Shown: piece by piece, positions 8,290 to 19,600 of the stretch | Position numbering within the stretch: the stretch's first letter is position 1 | Layout: the number at the start of each line of letters is the position of its first letter | Assembly (NCBI GenBank): GCA_022825925.1 | Contig: JAJDVW010000178.1 | Coordinates: 1-39,113 of the forward strand | Length of the DNA: 39,113 bases | Reading direction: 5' to 3' | Source: Pseudomonadales bacterium | Lineage (GTDB): Bacteria; Pseudomonadota; Gammaproteobacteria; Pseudomonadales; Azotimanducaceae | The notes under the pieces: model-generated | The model's input: the letters and a program-made list of their open reading frames with translations, nothing else | Told to the model about the DNA's origin: nothing | The model's database searches: none | Program-made: the position numbers and the translations under genes

Positions 8290-8540
8290 GTATCGCGCCA
8301 CAAACTCGTCCGGGTCCATGTCGAGCACCGCCTGATGAAGAGCCTGTCCTCGAGACCCTCCAGGAAGAGGGCGGGCTCCGCGAGCCGGGCGCGCTCGTCC
8401 TCGTCCTCGAGGTCCAGGTACACGGCATCGAGCGTTTCTCCGACGGCGTGCGCGAGCGGGGTGTTGCCCGCCTGACGGGATCCGAGGAGGGCTACGACCG
8501 CCTGGCGCCGCAAGGCCGCAGGCATCTCTTCTGCAATCAT
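8290..8540 (-). pseudogene. AAA-type ATPase (DUF4143-family-like) N-terminal remnant
   Basis: From an ATG at 8540 the minus strand encodes MPAALRRQAVVALLGSRQAG, then NTPLAHAVGE and a VYLDLEDEDERARL stretch. This is the start of the common ATP-binding protein family with DUF4143, whose P-loop reads GPRQVGKTTL followed by a YLDLDDP-like strand. Here the P-loop Lys is Asn (codon 8465-8463), so nucleotide binding should be lost. After about 70 residues the similarity stops where the conserved LDEVQ (Walker B) strand should follow; another frame then reads like an unrelated tail (VLDMDPDEFVARYPYR). Confidence 0.6.
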
Positions 8541-8997
8541 CCCTCGGATGACTTTCATGAAAATCGTCCACCAGAAGGACGATTTGCAACCATAAGCACT
8601 GCCTTCCACTCTCGTCACAGCGTCGGCTTCCGCAATGTGAAGGATTTCGTGGCTCAATCACGCGGCCTGCAAGGCTCCCTGTGTACGCTTCGCAGACAGC
8701 GTCGCCACTGCCCACGCAACACTCGGTTCCGGCTGGTCGGTCCACCTTGGCCGGTCGGGTCTCTCACCCGCTGGGTCGCAAAGAAGGTTTCCGTCACGTC
8801 ACAGCATGACTTCCCCCTTCACCAAGCTTCGCCTGGCGCAAGACGAGAGCACATCCCAATCCCGCGGTCGACAGCGATCCGCCGAGTTTCCGAACGGTCA
8901 TATCTGCTCCGTCACTTCCAGATTGCGTTTGGTGGATGTCTGGGTAGGCCTCGCATGGTACCGTCACGAAGCTGAACAGGGGCAAGCTCGAACTCCG
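8541..8997. other. Non-coding or decayed stretch before the protease locus
   Basis: No convincing gene on either strand. An in-frame extension of the downstream gene reaches back to an ATG at 8806, but its first 64 residues are not signal-like and have no ribosome binding site. The promoter of the protease gene is expected here; I could not pick out confident -35 and -10 boxes. Confidence 0.4.
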
Positions 8998-11900
8998 GTG
9001 CCGCCGAGACGATTCGTCCGAGGTCCATCTCCACCACCCGCGGCGGCTGCCCGTGGCACGGTGACATTGGCCGCCGTGGCACTCCTTACCGCCGCCCTCG
9101 CGACAGCGGGCTCGCGGGGCACGGGCGACTTCGACGCGGACGGGCGGGACGAAATCCTGCTGCGCGACGAGACGGACGGAGGCTTCGGCTACTACGATGT
9201 CGAGGACACCGGAGCGGTCCTGCAGACCCTCGAGACGCCGGTCGCCGACGGTTACGAGTTCGCGGGCATCGGCGACTTCAACGGGGACGGCCAAGCCGAC
9301 GTGTTGTTGCGTCACTCGGAGACCCTGGCCTGGCTGATCCTGGAGGTAGACGCCGGCGGACTGCGGCGTCGTGACGTGCCTGCGCTGACGACGAATCCCG
9401 ACTACGACTTCGCCGGCATCGGCGACTTCAACGGCGATGGCTCGGACGACATCCTCGTCCGCAAGAACAGCGCGTTCGGTGCCGCGCTCTACTACCGGAT
9501 GGGCGGCGAGCGCCCCGTGCTCCACCGTCACTTCGGCCTCACGCGGAATCTCCTGTTCGAGGTCGTCGGGACGGGTGACTTCAACGGCGACGGCAGGGAC
9601 GACATCCTGCTGCGGCACGCCGAGCGCCGCACGTGGATCGCCTACCAGATGCATGCGCCACGGGCGACGCTCCACCGCCTCGGCGTGACGCGCAACCCGG
9701 AATTCGTGTTCCAGAGCACGGGAGACTTCACCGGCGACGGACGCGACGACATCCTGCTGCGGAACAGGCGGACCGGGGAGTGGGTCTACTACGAGATGGA
9801 CGGCGCCCGCGTGACACTCCGCCGCCTCTCCGGCGTGAACCAATCCGCGGGCTACCGCTTCGTCGCCGCCGGAGACTTCAACGGGGACGGAGCGTCATCC
9901 GTGACGTTACGACACACACGCGGCGAGTGGGTCCACTACGACTTGGCAGGCCCCGAGGCGCTCGAGAGTCGGTATCCCGACATGACGACCGATCTGGCCT
10001 GGATCCCTGCGGGCTCGCTGCCGAGGAGCCACGTCGCAGCGTTCGTCTCGGTATGCCGCCGCACGGCTGCGATCCGTGACGCCATCCTCGCCAGGGTCGG
10101 CGAGGCCGACTGCGAGCGCGTCACGCGAACCCAACTCCGCCGGATGACCTACTTGTCCGTTGCAGGAACCGGGTTAACGTCGGTCAAGCTCGGGGACTTG
10201 GCCGGCCTCACGGGATTGAGGAGTCTTCGGCTTTCGCGGAACGCCATCGCAGAGTTTCCCCCGGGGATCTTCGATGGCCTTGTGGATCTCGAGTTTCTCG
10301 ACATCGAGAAAAACCGGGAGGTAACGCTCGACGCAGACCTGTTCGCAGGGCTCCACAACCTTCGGCAGATGTACCTTGGAGGGTCGACACTCCTCGAGTT
10401 GCCGGCCGACATCTTCCGCGACCTCTGGAACCTGCAGTGGCTCGCCATCCCGGGCAGCCCGCGGTTGCGTTTCTCGGACGGACAGTTCGATGCCGTCGGC
10501 AACCTACGGTCGCTTTGGCTGCCCTACACAGGTTTCGGACAGAGGCTGCCCTCCGGCCTCTTCCGCGAACTGACCCGACTGGAGAGTTTGTCGTTGTGCT
10601 GCCGTGCGCTGCCGGGGCTCGACGCCGATACGTTCGTCGGCTTGTCGAGCCTCAGAGAGCTCTCTCTCGACAGAAACGGGTTCACTGAGCTTCCGGACGA
10701 GATCTTCGCGGGGCTGCACTCCCTGGAAGACTTGCGGGTGGACGACAACGGCCTGTCGAGCATCCCCGACAGCGTGTTCAGCCTGACCAACCTGCGCCAC
10801 CTGGAACTCGCGAACAATCAGCTAAGCGAAGTGCGTCCCGAAGGATTCGCGGATCTCGCCGAGCTGCGGTTCCTGGACCTGAAGAACAACCGGCTCACCA
10901 ATCTGCCCCCGCGCGCGTTCCAAGGGCTGAACAACCTCGCGGAGCTTTACGTGGACGGGAATCCGGGTGCGCCGTTCATGATCGCGCTGGAGATCGAGCG
11001 CACCGACAGCCGCGACCCGCTCGCACCGGGGCCGGCGGAGGTCACGGTCCGGTTCGGCCCCGACGCCCTGTTCGCGTCCCTGCCCTTCGACGTGACGACG
11101 GACGTGCGCGTGCAGCGCGGCACGCTTTCCGCCAGCACGACGACGATCCCGGCAGGACAGCGCGCCGGAGGCCGCATGACGGTGACCCAGGGAACCCCTA
11201 GGGAAGGCACCTACGTGCATGGCCTGGTGCCCCGCCGGATCGATGCTGCCGGTTTCAGCGGCCTGAGCAGCGCCGTGGCCGAACCCGTCGTGCTCTTCTC
11301 CCCGGAATCGAATCGCCTGCCAAGGGCGATCGGCCGAATCACGCCACACACGCTCACGGCGGGTGTCCCGCTGGCGCTGCATCGGAAGGACCCCGAATGC
11401 TGCGAGATCGCGGACGTGACGAGCTACTTCGACGACGAGTCCGCAGAATCCCTGAACTACGAAGCGCAGTCCAACCGCGTGGACGTCGTGACGGCCGATG
11501 TCGACGGGACGATGCTGACCCTCGATCCCGTCGGGGCCGGGGACGCGGTAGTTGCCCTGACCGCTACCGACCCCGGCGGACTCTTCGGCCTGCACGAGAT
11601 CGCGGTCTCCGTGGAGCCGCGCCCGGACCACAGCCGCTTCGACATTGCCATGGTCTTCGTGAGTACCGTAACGGACCACCAGGCCGCCCTGGTCGCCGAG
11701 GCTGCCGAGCGGTGGACCGAAATAATCGTGGGGGACATCGAGGACATCAACTTCTCATCCTCGCCCATCACGCCGGGGTGCGGTTTCGACGGTCCCATCT
11801 TCGGCGGAATCCTGGACGACATACGGGTGTTCGTGCATCTCGCGCCCCAGCAACCCCGCGCCGGCCCGAGTCGGGTTCGCACGAGTTCGGGGCTCCCGGC

Positions 11901-12561
11901 CACCGGCTGTGTCTGGCTTCGGACGCGAGCCGACGCGGGGGCAACCGAAAAGCAGGATGACCGGTGGCGGAGTACCGCGACGCATGAGTTCGCGCACGCA
12001 CTGGGGTTCGGCACTCTGTGGAGCGGTCCTCTCCGCGTCCGCAACCCTGACGGCAACACCGACCCGCACTTCCGCGGGCCCCTGGCAGTCGAAGCGTTCG
12101 ACCGCGCCGGGGGAACGGATTACATCGGCCCGAAGGTGCCTGTATCGCGCCTCGCTTACGGCCACTGGCGCAATACCTGGGCCGCATACCGCGAGGGGGA
12201 TGTCGTCTACGATGAACTCATGGGCGGCGTTCTTGAACCAAGCTGGGTAGACTCGCGTGGTGTCACCGAGTTCGCGCGCGTCCTGAGCGAAATCACGGTC
12301 CAGTCGATGGCGGACATCGGCTACCAGGTGGACCCGGGTCGCGCCGACTACTTCCGCATCACGCCCAGGCCACCGGGCACCCCCGCGCCGCCGAACCCGC
12401 ACGCTTCCCCCGCTACCCAACAGCCGGATGCGGACTGGGGCATGCGCTCGGAAGCGCCCGGCGGCGAAGGCGTCGACGACATCTGGTATGGCCCCGTCAT
12501 CGTCGTGGACACGGACGGTCGGCGCGTCGGCACCACGGATGCGGAAGGCAACCAGCGGTGA
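8998..12561 (+). CDS. Secreted FG-GAP + LRR + leishmanolysin-like (M8) metalloprotease fusion
   Basis: With the GTG start at 8998 the product is 1187 residues. An Arg-rich N-region and the hydrophobic stretch TLAAVALLTAALATA (about 22-36) form an export signal. Six FG-GAP/VCBS-like repeats with DFNGDGxDDILLR calcium loops follow (about 40-330). A Cys-containing cap of the VCRRTAAIRDAIL type leads into about eleven leucine-rich repeats (407-655). After a beta-rich linker with a cadherin-like segment comes the protease: HEFAHALGFG at 996-1005 (HExxHxxGF), then the leishmanolysin-type GHW (His1056), the DELMGG block and a terminal SMADIGYQVD strand. The His residues should bind Zn. ATG 8806 or GTG 9061 are alternative starts. 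Its stop overlaps a GTG at 12558. The combination of three modules in one chain is unusual. Confidence 0.85.
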   Translation: MPPRRFVRGPSPPPAAAARGTVTLAAVALLTAALATAGSRGTGDFDADGRDEILLRDETDGGFGYYDVEDTGAVLQTLETPVADGYEFAGIGDFNGDGQADVLLRHSETLAWLILEVDAGGLRRRDVPALTTNPDYDFAGIGDFNGDGSDDILVRKNSAFGAALYYRMGGERPVLHRHFGLTRNLLFEVVGTGDFNGDGRDDILLRHAERRTWIAYQMHAPRATLHRLGVTRNPEFVFQSTGDFTGDGRDDILLRNRRTGEWVYYEMDGARVTLRRLSGVNQSAGYRFVAAGDFNGDGASSVTLRHTRGEWVHYDLAGPEALESRYPDMTTDLAWIPAGSLPRSHVAAFVSVCRRTAAIRDAILARVGEADCERVTRTQLRRMTYLSVAGTGLTSVKLGDLAGLTGLRSLRLSRNAIAEFPPGIFDGLVDLEFLDIEKNREVTLDADLFAGLHNLRQMYLGGSTLLELPADIFRDLWNLQWLAIPGSPRLRFSDGQFDAVGNLRSLWLPYTGFGQRLPSGLFRELTRLESLSLCCRALPGLDADTFVGLSSLRELSLDRNGFTELPDEIFAGLHSLEDLRVDDNGLSSIPDSVFSLTNLRHLELANNQLSEVRPEGFADLAELRFLDLKNNRLTNLPPRAFQGLNNLAELYVDGNPGAPFMIALEIERTDSRDPLAPGPAEVTVRFGPDALFASLPFDVTTDVRVQRGTLSASTTTIPAGQRAGGRMTVTQGTPREGTYVHGLVPRRIDAAGFSGLSSAVAEPVVLFSPESNRLPRAIGRITPHTLTAGVPLALHRKDPECCEIADVTSYFDDESAESLNYEAQSNRVDVVTADVDGTMLTLDPVGAGDAVVALTATDPGGLFGLHEIAVSVEPRPDHSRFDIAMVFVSTVTDHQAALVAEAAERWTEIIVGDIEDINFSSSPITPGCGFDGPIFGGILDDIRVFVHLAPQQPRAGPSRVRTSSGLPATGCVWLRTRADAGATEKQDDRWRSTATHEFAHALGFGTLWSGPLRVRNPDGNTDPHFRGPLAVEAFDRAGGTDYIGPKVPVSRLAYGHWRNTWAAYREGDVVYDELMGGVLEPSWVDSRGVTEFARVLSEITVQSMADIGYQVDPGRADYFRITPRPPGTPAPPNPHASPATQQPDADWGMRSEAPGGEGVDDIWYGPVIVVDTDGRRVGTTDAEGNQR

Positions 12562-12716
12562 AACGTCCGTGTCCATCCGTGCGTAACCCGGCGGCGGTCG
12601 GGCAGTTGTGGTCCGTCGGGACGCGGCAAGAACAGGGCGCGGCCCGACGCGCCAGATCCGAAGCGGCATCCGATCGCGGCGAGTCGTCGCAGCACCGAAA
12701 CCCGGTGACCGCCGGC

Positions 12717-13656
12717 GTGCCGTCGCCGCTTGCCCCTCCGCGCCAACGCCGGCGCGCCGTCAAAGGGCTGTCGTGCGCCGTCCTCGCCAGCGCGGCGCTC
12801 CTCGCAACCGCCGATGCCCACGGCCAGGATCGACCCGCGGGGTGGTACGTCGGAGTGGAACTGGGCATCGCCGCACCCGCGGACATCGGCATCCGGGGCA
12901 CGAGCGACGACGTCCCAACGAACTGCGACGGACACTTCCCGCCCCTCGAGGTCGACGGCCGGACGCTGCCGCTGCCCCTGGACCACCCCGAGTGCGCCCC
13001 GGGCGCGGAGAGCTGGACCAGCCGTTTCGACACGGAACGCGGGGCGTCGGTCGGCCTTCAGGCCGGCTACGCATGGCGCGCTTTTCGATTCGAGGCCGCG
13101 TACACCCGCCGCCACCACGGCGGAGACCGGTCCGCCAGCACCGTGGTGGGAGACAAGGAGGCAGAGTTCGTGGAGACCGCAGAGCGGCTCGACGATATCA
13201 AGGCGCAGGCAATGTTCGCCAACGTCTACTACGAACTCCCCTTCGCGCCCGCCGGCTTCACGCCGTTCGTCGGCGCGGGAGTGGGCCTCGTCGAAGCGCG
13301 CGCGGACTACGGCGCGGCGTACCGCCGCAATCCCGACGCCCGGCTCCTCCTGGCGCTGGGCAGGCATGCGGCCGCCGCCGGTACGCTGTCCGCCCAGGAC
13401 GCGACCCTCGCGGACCGGATACCCGCCTACCAGATTCTCGTCGGTGTGGACCGGCCGCTCGGGAAGCACCTCACGCTTGGCGCGAAGGTGCGTCGCGTCG
13501 CCCTGCTCGACGAGTTCAGGGACCGAGCGCCGCCGGACCTTCTGCGCGGCCACGCCCCCACGGTCGCGCCTGGGCGGCAGGCAGGTCGTCAACGCCTTTG
13601 CCACGCGTGACCTGGACTACTGGGCCGTCGCCGTCGACCTCAGGTACTTCTTCTGA
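12717..13656 (+). CDS. Outer-membrane beta-barrel protein, frameshifted near its C-terminus
   Basis: The protein has a signal peptide (VKGLSCAVLASAALLATADAHGQ) and alternating barrel strands such as GWYVGVELGIAAP, FANVYYELPFAPAGFTPFVG and LTLGAKVRRVALL, as in the OmpA-like/opacity-type barrels. As read, the frame ends at 13610 in a non-barrel tail. Shifting by one base near the CCCCC run at 13555-13559 restores GGRQVVNAFATRDLDYWAVA and the final DLRYFF with a terminal Phe, the classic barrel sorting signal. So either the run holds an extra C or the gene is newly broken. GTG 12717 is taken as start because the signal peptide follows; GTG 12558 overlaps the preceding stop, GTG 12705 is also possible. 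The restored end overlaps the convergent subtilase by 40 bp. Confidence 0.75.
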
Positions 13657-16600
13657 GCGCGGTCAGCGTTTCCGCGTTCCAGTGTCGGGTCACCCGCGTG
13701 CGGCACGCGGAGTCGGTGGCCAACGGCAGCCTGCATCCTGCGAGTCAGGGCTTCGGATCGACATTCGTCGATCATCCAGCTGCTGTCGCTGTTTCGATCC
13801 GCCACGAAGGTGATCCGCACTCCGTTGATCGTGGTGTTCCTGATCGAGAGGCGGCTCCCGCTACAGCTGAGGAATCCACCGGCGCGAAGGCAGCCCCGAC
13901 CGTTTGCGTCGACATCGAAGGTGAAGGTGGTACGGTAGATTTCGCATTCCCCTCCGGGCTGCACCACATCGTCTGGACGGCAGTACGAGTCACCTCCGCC
14001 CCCGCCGCCACCGCCCGAGGCGCCAAGAACCAGTTCGTAGGTTCCCGTCGTCGACGGGCTGAAGCCCCGGACTTCCACGTAGTACGTCCCCGGATCCAGA
14101 TCCTCCTCGATCCTGAAGTTCGCTCCCGAACCGCCGTTATCGTCGGTCTCCAGCTCCAAACCGTCTCCGTCGAACACGGTTCCGTAAGTATCGGTGCTGC
14201 CCGTGGTCTCCGCGCTGTACGTGCCGCCTTGCGTGATCTCGACCCGGAAATAGTCCCGATCCCCGCCCTCTTCGAGCGCGCCGTCGGTCGTGGACGGCAC
14301 CGCCACCACACTCGCCGAAGCGAACGTGTCGCCGTGGTCGTCGGCACTCCCGCCGCCCCCGCCGCCGTCATCCGACGCTTCCACTTCCACTGCCACACCG
14401 GTCGAGCAGTTGTTCCTCGTGTCGGACTCGCCGCCGACCGCCTCCACGCAGGCGCCGTAGTAGTACCTCCCGGCCCTCGACGGCGCGGTCAATCGTATGG
14501 ACTCGTCGCTCTCGGCGCCCGGCTGCAGGCTGCCGACGACGTCAGTGCCGACTTGCGTGTCGTCCGACGAGACCGAGGCATCGCCAGATCGGTAGTACCG
14601 CACCGTCCGCGCGCCGACCGACCGGCCATCCCCACTGTTGCGGACCGTGACGCTGAGGGTGAACGACGCACCCGCTTCGGGCGTGGCGTCGTCCACCGCG
14701 GGCGCCTCGACCACGAGGTCGGGCGCCGCCACCCGGATCTCCACCCCGCGCGAGCAGTTGTTCGCGGTATGCGACTCTTCGTCGACCGCATCGACGCACA
14801 CGCCATAGTAGTAGGCTCCAGCACTCGACGGCGCGGTGATCGGGGCGGAGATGTCGGCGTCGTCACCGGGGGCCAGCCTGGTCACATGTCGCGTGGCGAC
14901 TTCGTCGTCGCCCGCATCGACCGTGGCGTCCGACGACCGATAGAAGCGCAGGATCGACGAGTCGGACCGGGCGCTGCCGCGATTGCGCACTGTCGCGTCG
15001 AAGCGGAACAGCCGGCCGTGAAGTGGAGCCGGGTCGTCCACGGTAGCCCGAACCACGACCAGGTCGGGGCCGTCCGGCAGCGCCAGCCGCTCCGCATTTG
15101 CCGGAGTCGCGACCCGTTCGAACACCAGAATCCCTTGCCGCGTGCTCACGTAGACGTGACGCCCGTCGGGACTCGCCGCCAATCCGAGCGGTCTACCGAA
15201 CTCCGGCACCAAGTCGTTGAAACGGTCGGACGTTCCCGCTTCGACCCGCTCCGCTTCCACAAGCGTCCGCTCGCCGGACCGCCACTCGGCGACGTAGCCC
15301 CCGCCTGCGCAGAACACGTCCAGCGCAGAAGCTCCCCGCGCAGCGGCAAGGACGCACGACGTCCGAATGGCGCGGCCCCACCGGTCACTCGCAAAAGTCC
15401 GCGGCAGCGTGGCGAGCCGCTCCGGGTCGAGCGGCTTCTCCAGCGAGAACGCGTGGGTCGCCTCGCCGTCGGCCACGAACAGGAGCGTCCCGTCTCCGCC
15501 CACGGCGACAAGCGGTTTGGGCTGCCACGAAGGATCGCGAAGGGGCGCGTCGGCGTCGATCGCCAGCAGATTCCCCGATTCCGCGTCCGTCTGGAGAGTG
15601 ATCAATCTGCCCACGGCCGCCACGTAGAGCAGTCCGTCCGCGGACAACGCTGCGCCGGTCGCAACGCCGACGTGATAATCCGTCGTGAACCGCAGGCCAT
15701 CGTCATCCTCGATAGCGAACGCGTCCACGCGGAACTCGCCGATCCGATACGCGAACGTGCCCTCGGGGTGTACGAGCAGGCGTCCGCACCGGGCCGGATC
15801 GTCGGCAACCGAGAGATCCACCGGAGCCGCAACTGCTGGTCCGCCGTCCTCGATCTCGAACGACCGCCACGTACCGCAGTCGTGGGCGAGCAGTCGCGAG
15901 CGGTCGCCGTCCCAGGCCAGCGATGCGTGTTCCAGATCGTCATCGACAAGCTGGACGAAGGACAGTCCGCCCATCTCCCGATCACGCTCGAACACCGAGA
16001 GCCCCAGTCCCGACGCCAGGTAGAGCGCTTCGCCGCCGAAGACCAGTTCGCCGGGCATCCGGATCTCGACGGGCTGGTCTCTGCCGTCCCTGTATCCGTC
16101 CGCCAGCCGTCCGGCATATCGCAGCCACAGCGGCGGATCCGCCGTGTCCCAGCGCAGCGTGAACCCGCCGCCCGTGCCGCCGCCGACGGTGCCAAGCGAG
16201 ACCGCGTGGCGCGATCCGGCCTCGGCGTAGAACAGAACTGCCGCGCCGTCTCCTTCGGCTCTCTGCCAGCGGCTGGACGCCTTCATGTCCACGCCGTCGC
16301 CGTCGAACACCGTCAGCGCCCACGGTCCGCCGTCGCCGCCGGCGGAGAAACGGTACCAGCCGTCCTCCGGGGCCTCGAACGTCCACCACACCGCCGACCG
16401 TCCGACGACTTCCGTGCGGACGCCCGCGTCCGTGGTCGCGAACCGGTTCGAGCCCGACAGCGCGCCGTACGCGGAGTCGAGCACCGCCGTGCGCGCCCTG
16501 CCGTCGTTGACGGGCGTCGGACCCCATTCCAGTTCGCCAAGGGCACGGCCAACGACGAATGCGTCCGGGCCTTCCGCCGGGAAGCCGGACGCGAGATGCA

Positions 16601-19600
16601 GCGTCTCGCCGGCAGCGACGTCCACGGCGAACTCGCGCGGCGCGAGGGGTCCCGCTGCACCCACGAGGTTCAGTTCCTCCAACGAGTTCCCCGCGAAGGC
16701 TCGAACCTGAAGCTGATGTCCGTCGTTGCCCCTCAGGCGGTGCTCAAGCCGCCAGGTGTAGCGTCCGTTCTCCGGGGCCTCCCACTTCCACCACCGTGTG
16801 CGGACCCCGGTCTCGTCGGGCTCTCCGGGCTCCACGGTGGAATCGCTGTCCACACGGATCTCAGCAGACATCGTCCCGGTCAGCGCGTCCGCCTCCGCGA
16901 ACGTGTCGTTGTCCACCGGCTTCAAGCTGGTTCGATTCCACTCCAGCATGAAGGGCGCGGAGGACCTCTCGCTCCCATGCGCCGCCGCAATCCTGAACTC
17001 CTCCCCGGCACGCGCGGTGAAGTTGCGGTCCCCATGACGTGGGAAGGTGGCGGCGAGCCTCAACTTCCCTATGTCGTTCCCGCGGAAAACCATGAGGCTC
17101 GGGATGTATCCCGGTCCAAAAACGACGCCACCGTCCTCGTGACGTACTACGGTCTGGAAGGAGTAGTCGCCGTCCTCGGGCGCGGTCCACCGGTACCAGA
17201 CCGTTCCGGCCAGCGACGCCCAGGACTCGCCGCGTTCCAGCGTGGCACCCGCGGTCCTGGTCTCGATCTCGCCGGAGACGCCTTCGAGCTGCGCCGCCGC
17301 GGCGAAGTCGTCGTTCGCCGGACGCCCCGTCGACCAGTGCAGTTCCAGATCCTCGGACCGCTCGAAGCTCGCGACCCGGACCCGGTACGACCGTCCCGCT
17401 TCGGCCTGGAACGAGACGTTGAACCGGTCGTCCGCGACCTCCGCCAGCGAAGCCGGAAGATCGCCCTCGAACGCGGCCACGCGGGCGTGTTCCGACGCCG
17501 CGCCGCCGGGACGGCCGATGCCGAAATGGACGATCTCCGACGACGGCGCGGTCCACCGGTACCAGACGGAGGACGCCGGACGACGCACGAACGGGTGACT
17601 CGCCAGCCCCGGCTCTCCCGTCTCGGCGGTCGCCGCGAACAGGTCGAGTTCCACGGAACCCTCGGAGCCTTCGATCTCCTCCGCCTCGCCGAAGTCGTCG
17701 TTGGCACTCGCCGGCGTCCGCGCGACACCCGCGCCGAGGTCGACCAGCGCCACCGCCGCGGCCGCGTTCCATGCGTCGGCCGCAAGGCGCAGTTGTGCGG
17801 GCTCCGCGCCGGTCGTCCGTACACGCAGCCGAACGTCCGTGGTCTCCCCAGCCGCGAGTTCGCCGAGAGAGAACCAGACCCCGAAGAAAAGCGACTCGTT
17901 GGCGCGGCCGTCCAACGGTTCGGGAATCTCCAGTTCGCGCCAGCTTCCGTCGTCCAGCGCGACCGCGGCCGACTCGATCTCCACGCCGTCGCACATGATC
18001 GAACGCTCTTCCCCGCGGCAGTCGATGGCCAGTCGCGTACCCGCCGCAACGTAGCCGTCGACCGAAACCGAGACCCGGAGGTCGCGAACCGCGTCGGCGT
18101 CCAGCGCCCGCGGCTTCGCGTCGACGCGGAGTTGCGGCGTCGACGGGCCGCGGATGACGGTCCAGGCGAGCGCCGCCCGCGGAGCCGCCGTGTAGACCGC
18201 GCGCGCCGCCACCTTCGCGCGGTACGTCCCTGGCGTCGGGTTGCGGACGACGATCCACTCGACGTTGTCGATACGGGACGTCGAAGAATGCTCGCCGCAC
18301 TCGGCCCCGCCGCAGTCGGCGTCGCGGTCGAGCCAGAGGTCGAGGTCGTTCAGCACCGCGGTCGAGATCGTGTCCGCCGGCGGCTCGTCCCAGGTCATCA
18401 CGAGATCGAGCCGGCTCGCCCCGGCGGGAACGTCGATGTCCACGTAGGCGTACTCGCCGTCCACCGGCTCGGCGACCGCGCTGCCGCTCCGCCAGCCGTC
18501 CGCGGCATCCCTGTCCAGAGCCGCCGTGCGGGCGGACGCCTTGCCGAGACCGTAGACGTACTGCAGCGTTCCCGGACCGCCGCTGTTGTCGAGCGGGAAC
18601 GCGCCGGGGTCCTTGAGCCACGCGTCCGGACGGATCGCGCTGGCCATGAGCCGGGCGCGGGTCAGGGCGGGATTGCCCTGGTGTGCCGGCAGGGCGTCCA
18701 TGAGCAGCGCGGCGACGCCCGCCACGGAAGGCGCCGCCATGGACGTACCGTTGAAACGCTCGTAGCCACCCGGACTACCGCCGCCCCGCGCCGAGTGCAC
18801 GTGCACGCCCGTGCCCGACACCTGGGGCGCCAAGCGCCCGTCCCGCGTCGGACCGAGGCTGGTGAAGGTCGCGTGACCGCCGGTGTCGTGAACGGCGCCC
18901 ACGGCCAGTGAGTTCTTCGCCGACCCGTAGTTGGAAAAGCCGGTCTCGCCTGCGTTGCTCTGCGCCACCACGTACAGCTGGCCGTGCTTCCAGACGGTGG
19001 AGTCCAACTTGCGCTCATCGACGCTACGGCCTTCCCAGTAAGGACCGCTGGTGCTCAGGCTCATGTTCACGACCAGCGGCCTGGCGGCCGGCCCGCCGCA
19101 CTCCGAATCGAGGGCGAGCCAGTCCATGCCGCGCCGGGTCATTTCGTTGCTCCCGAAACCGGTGCTATGCAGCACCTTCGCGAACCGTATGTGCCTCACT
19201 CCGGGGGCCATGCCCGCGAACCGCGGCTCGTCCACGCCGCCTCCCAGGATCGTCCCCGTGACATGCGTGCCGTGGTTGCGCTCGTCGATCCAGAGATCCT
19301 CTTCCTCGACGCGGGCATCCTCCTCGTCCTGGGCAAAGGTGAAGTACGCTCCGCAGATGCTGTCGCGGTTCTCCCGGATGTCGGGGTGGTTCAGATTGAG
19401 TCCTGTGTCCATTACGCCGACCGGCACGGAAGCACCTGCCTTGCCGGAAAACACGCCTGCCGATCCGGCCAGGGCGTACAGCGCGTCGGCGCCCATCGCG
19501 GGGACGGCGGTGTCGTTCATCGCCCTCACCTCGCCTACCGGTTCGACGGCCGCCACGAAGTCGAGCCCGGCGAGCTCGCGGACGACCTCCGGCAGCGCGG

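Noticed and set aside
12558..12716. Start of the barrel gene at the GTG overlapping the M8 stop
   Set aside because: It would put 53 non-signal residues before a clear signal peptide; kept only as an alternative because GTGA overlaps are common in this window.
13698..18911. A stop-free plus-strand frame of more than 1700 codons opposite the subtilase gene
   Set aside because: It mirrors the codon pattern of the real S8 gene in very GC-rich DNA, has no recognisable domains and an Arg/Val/Ala-rich composition typical of antisense shadows.
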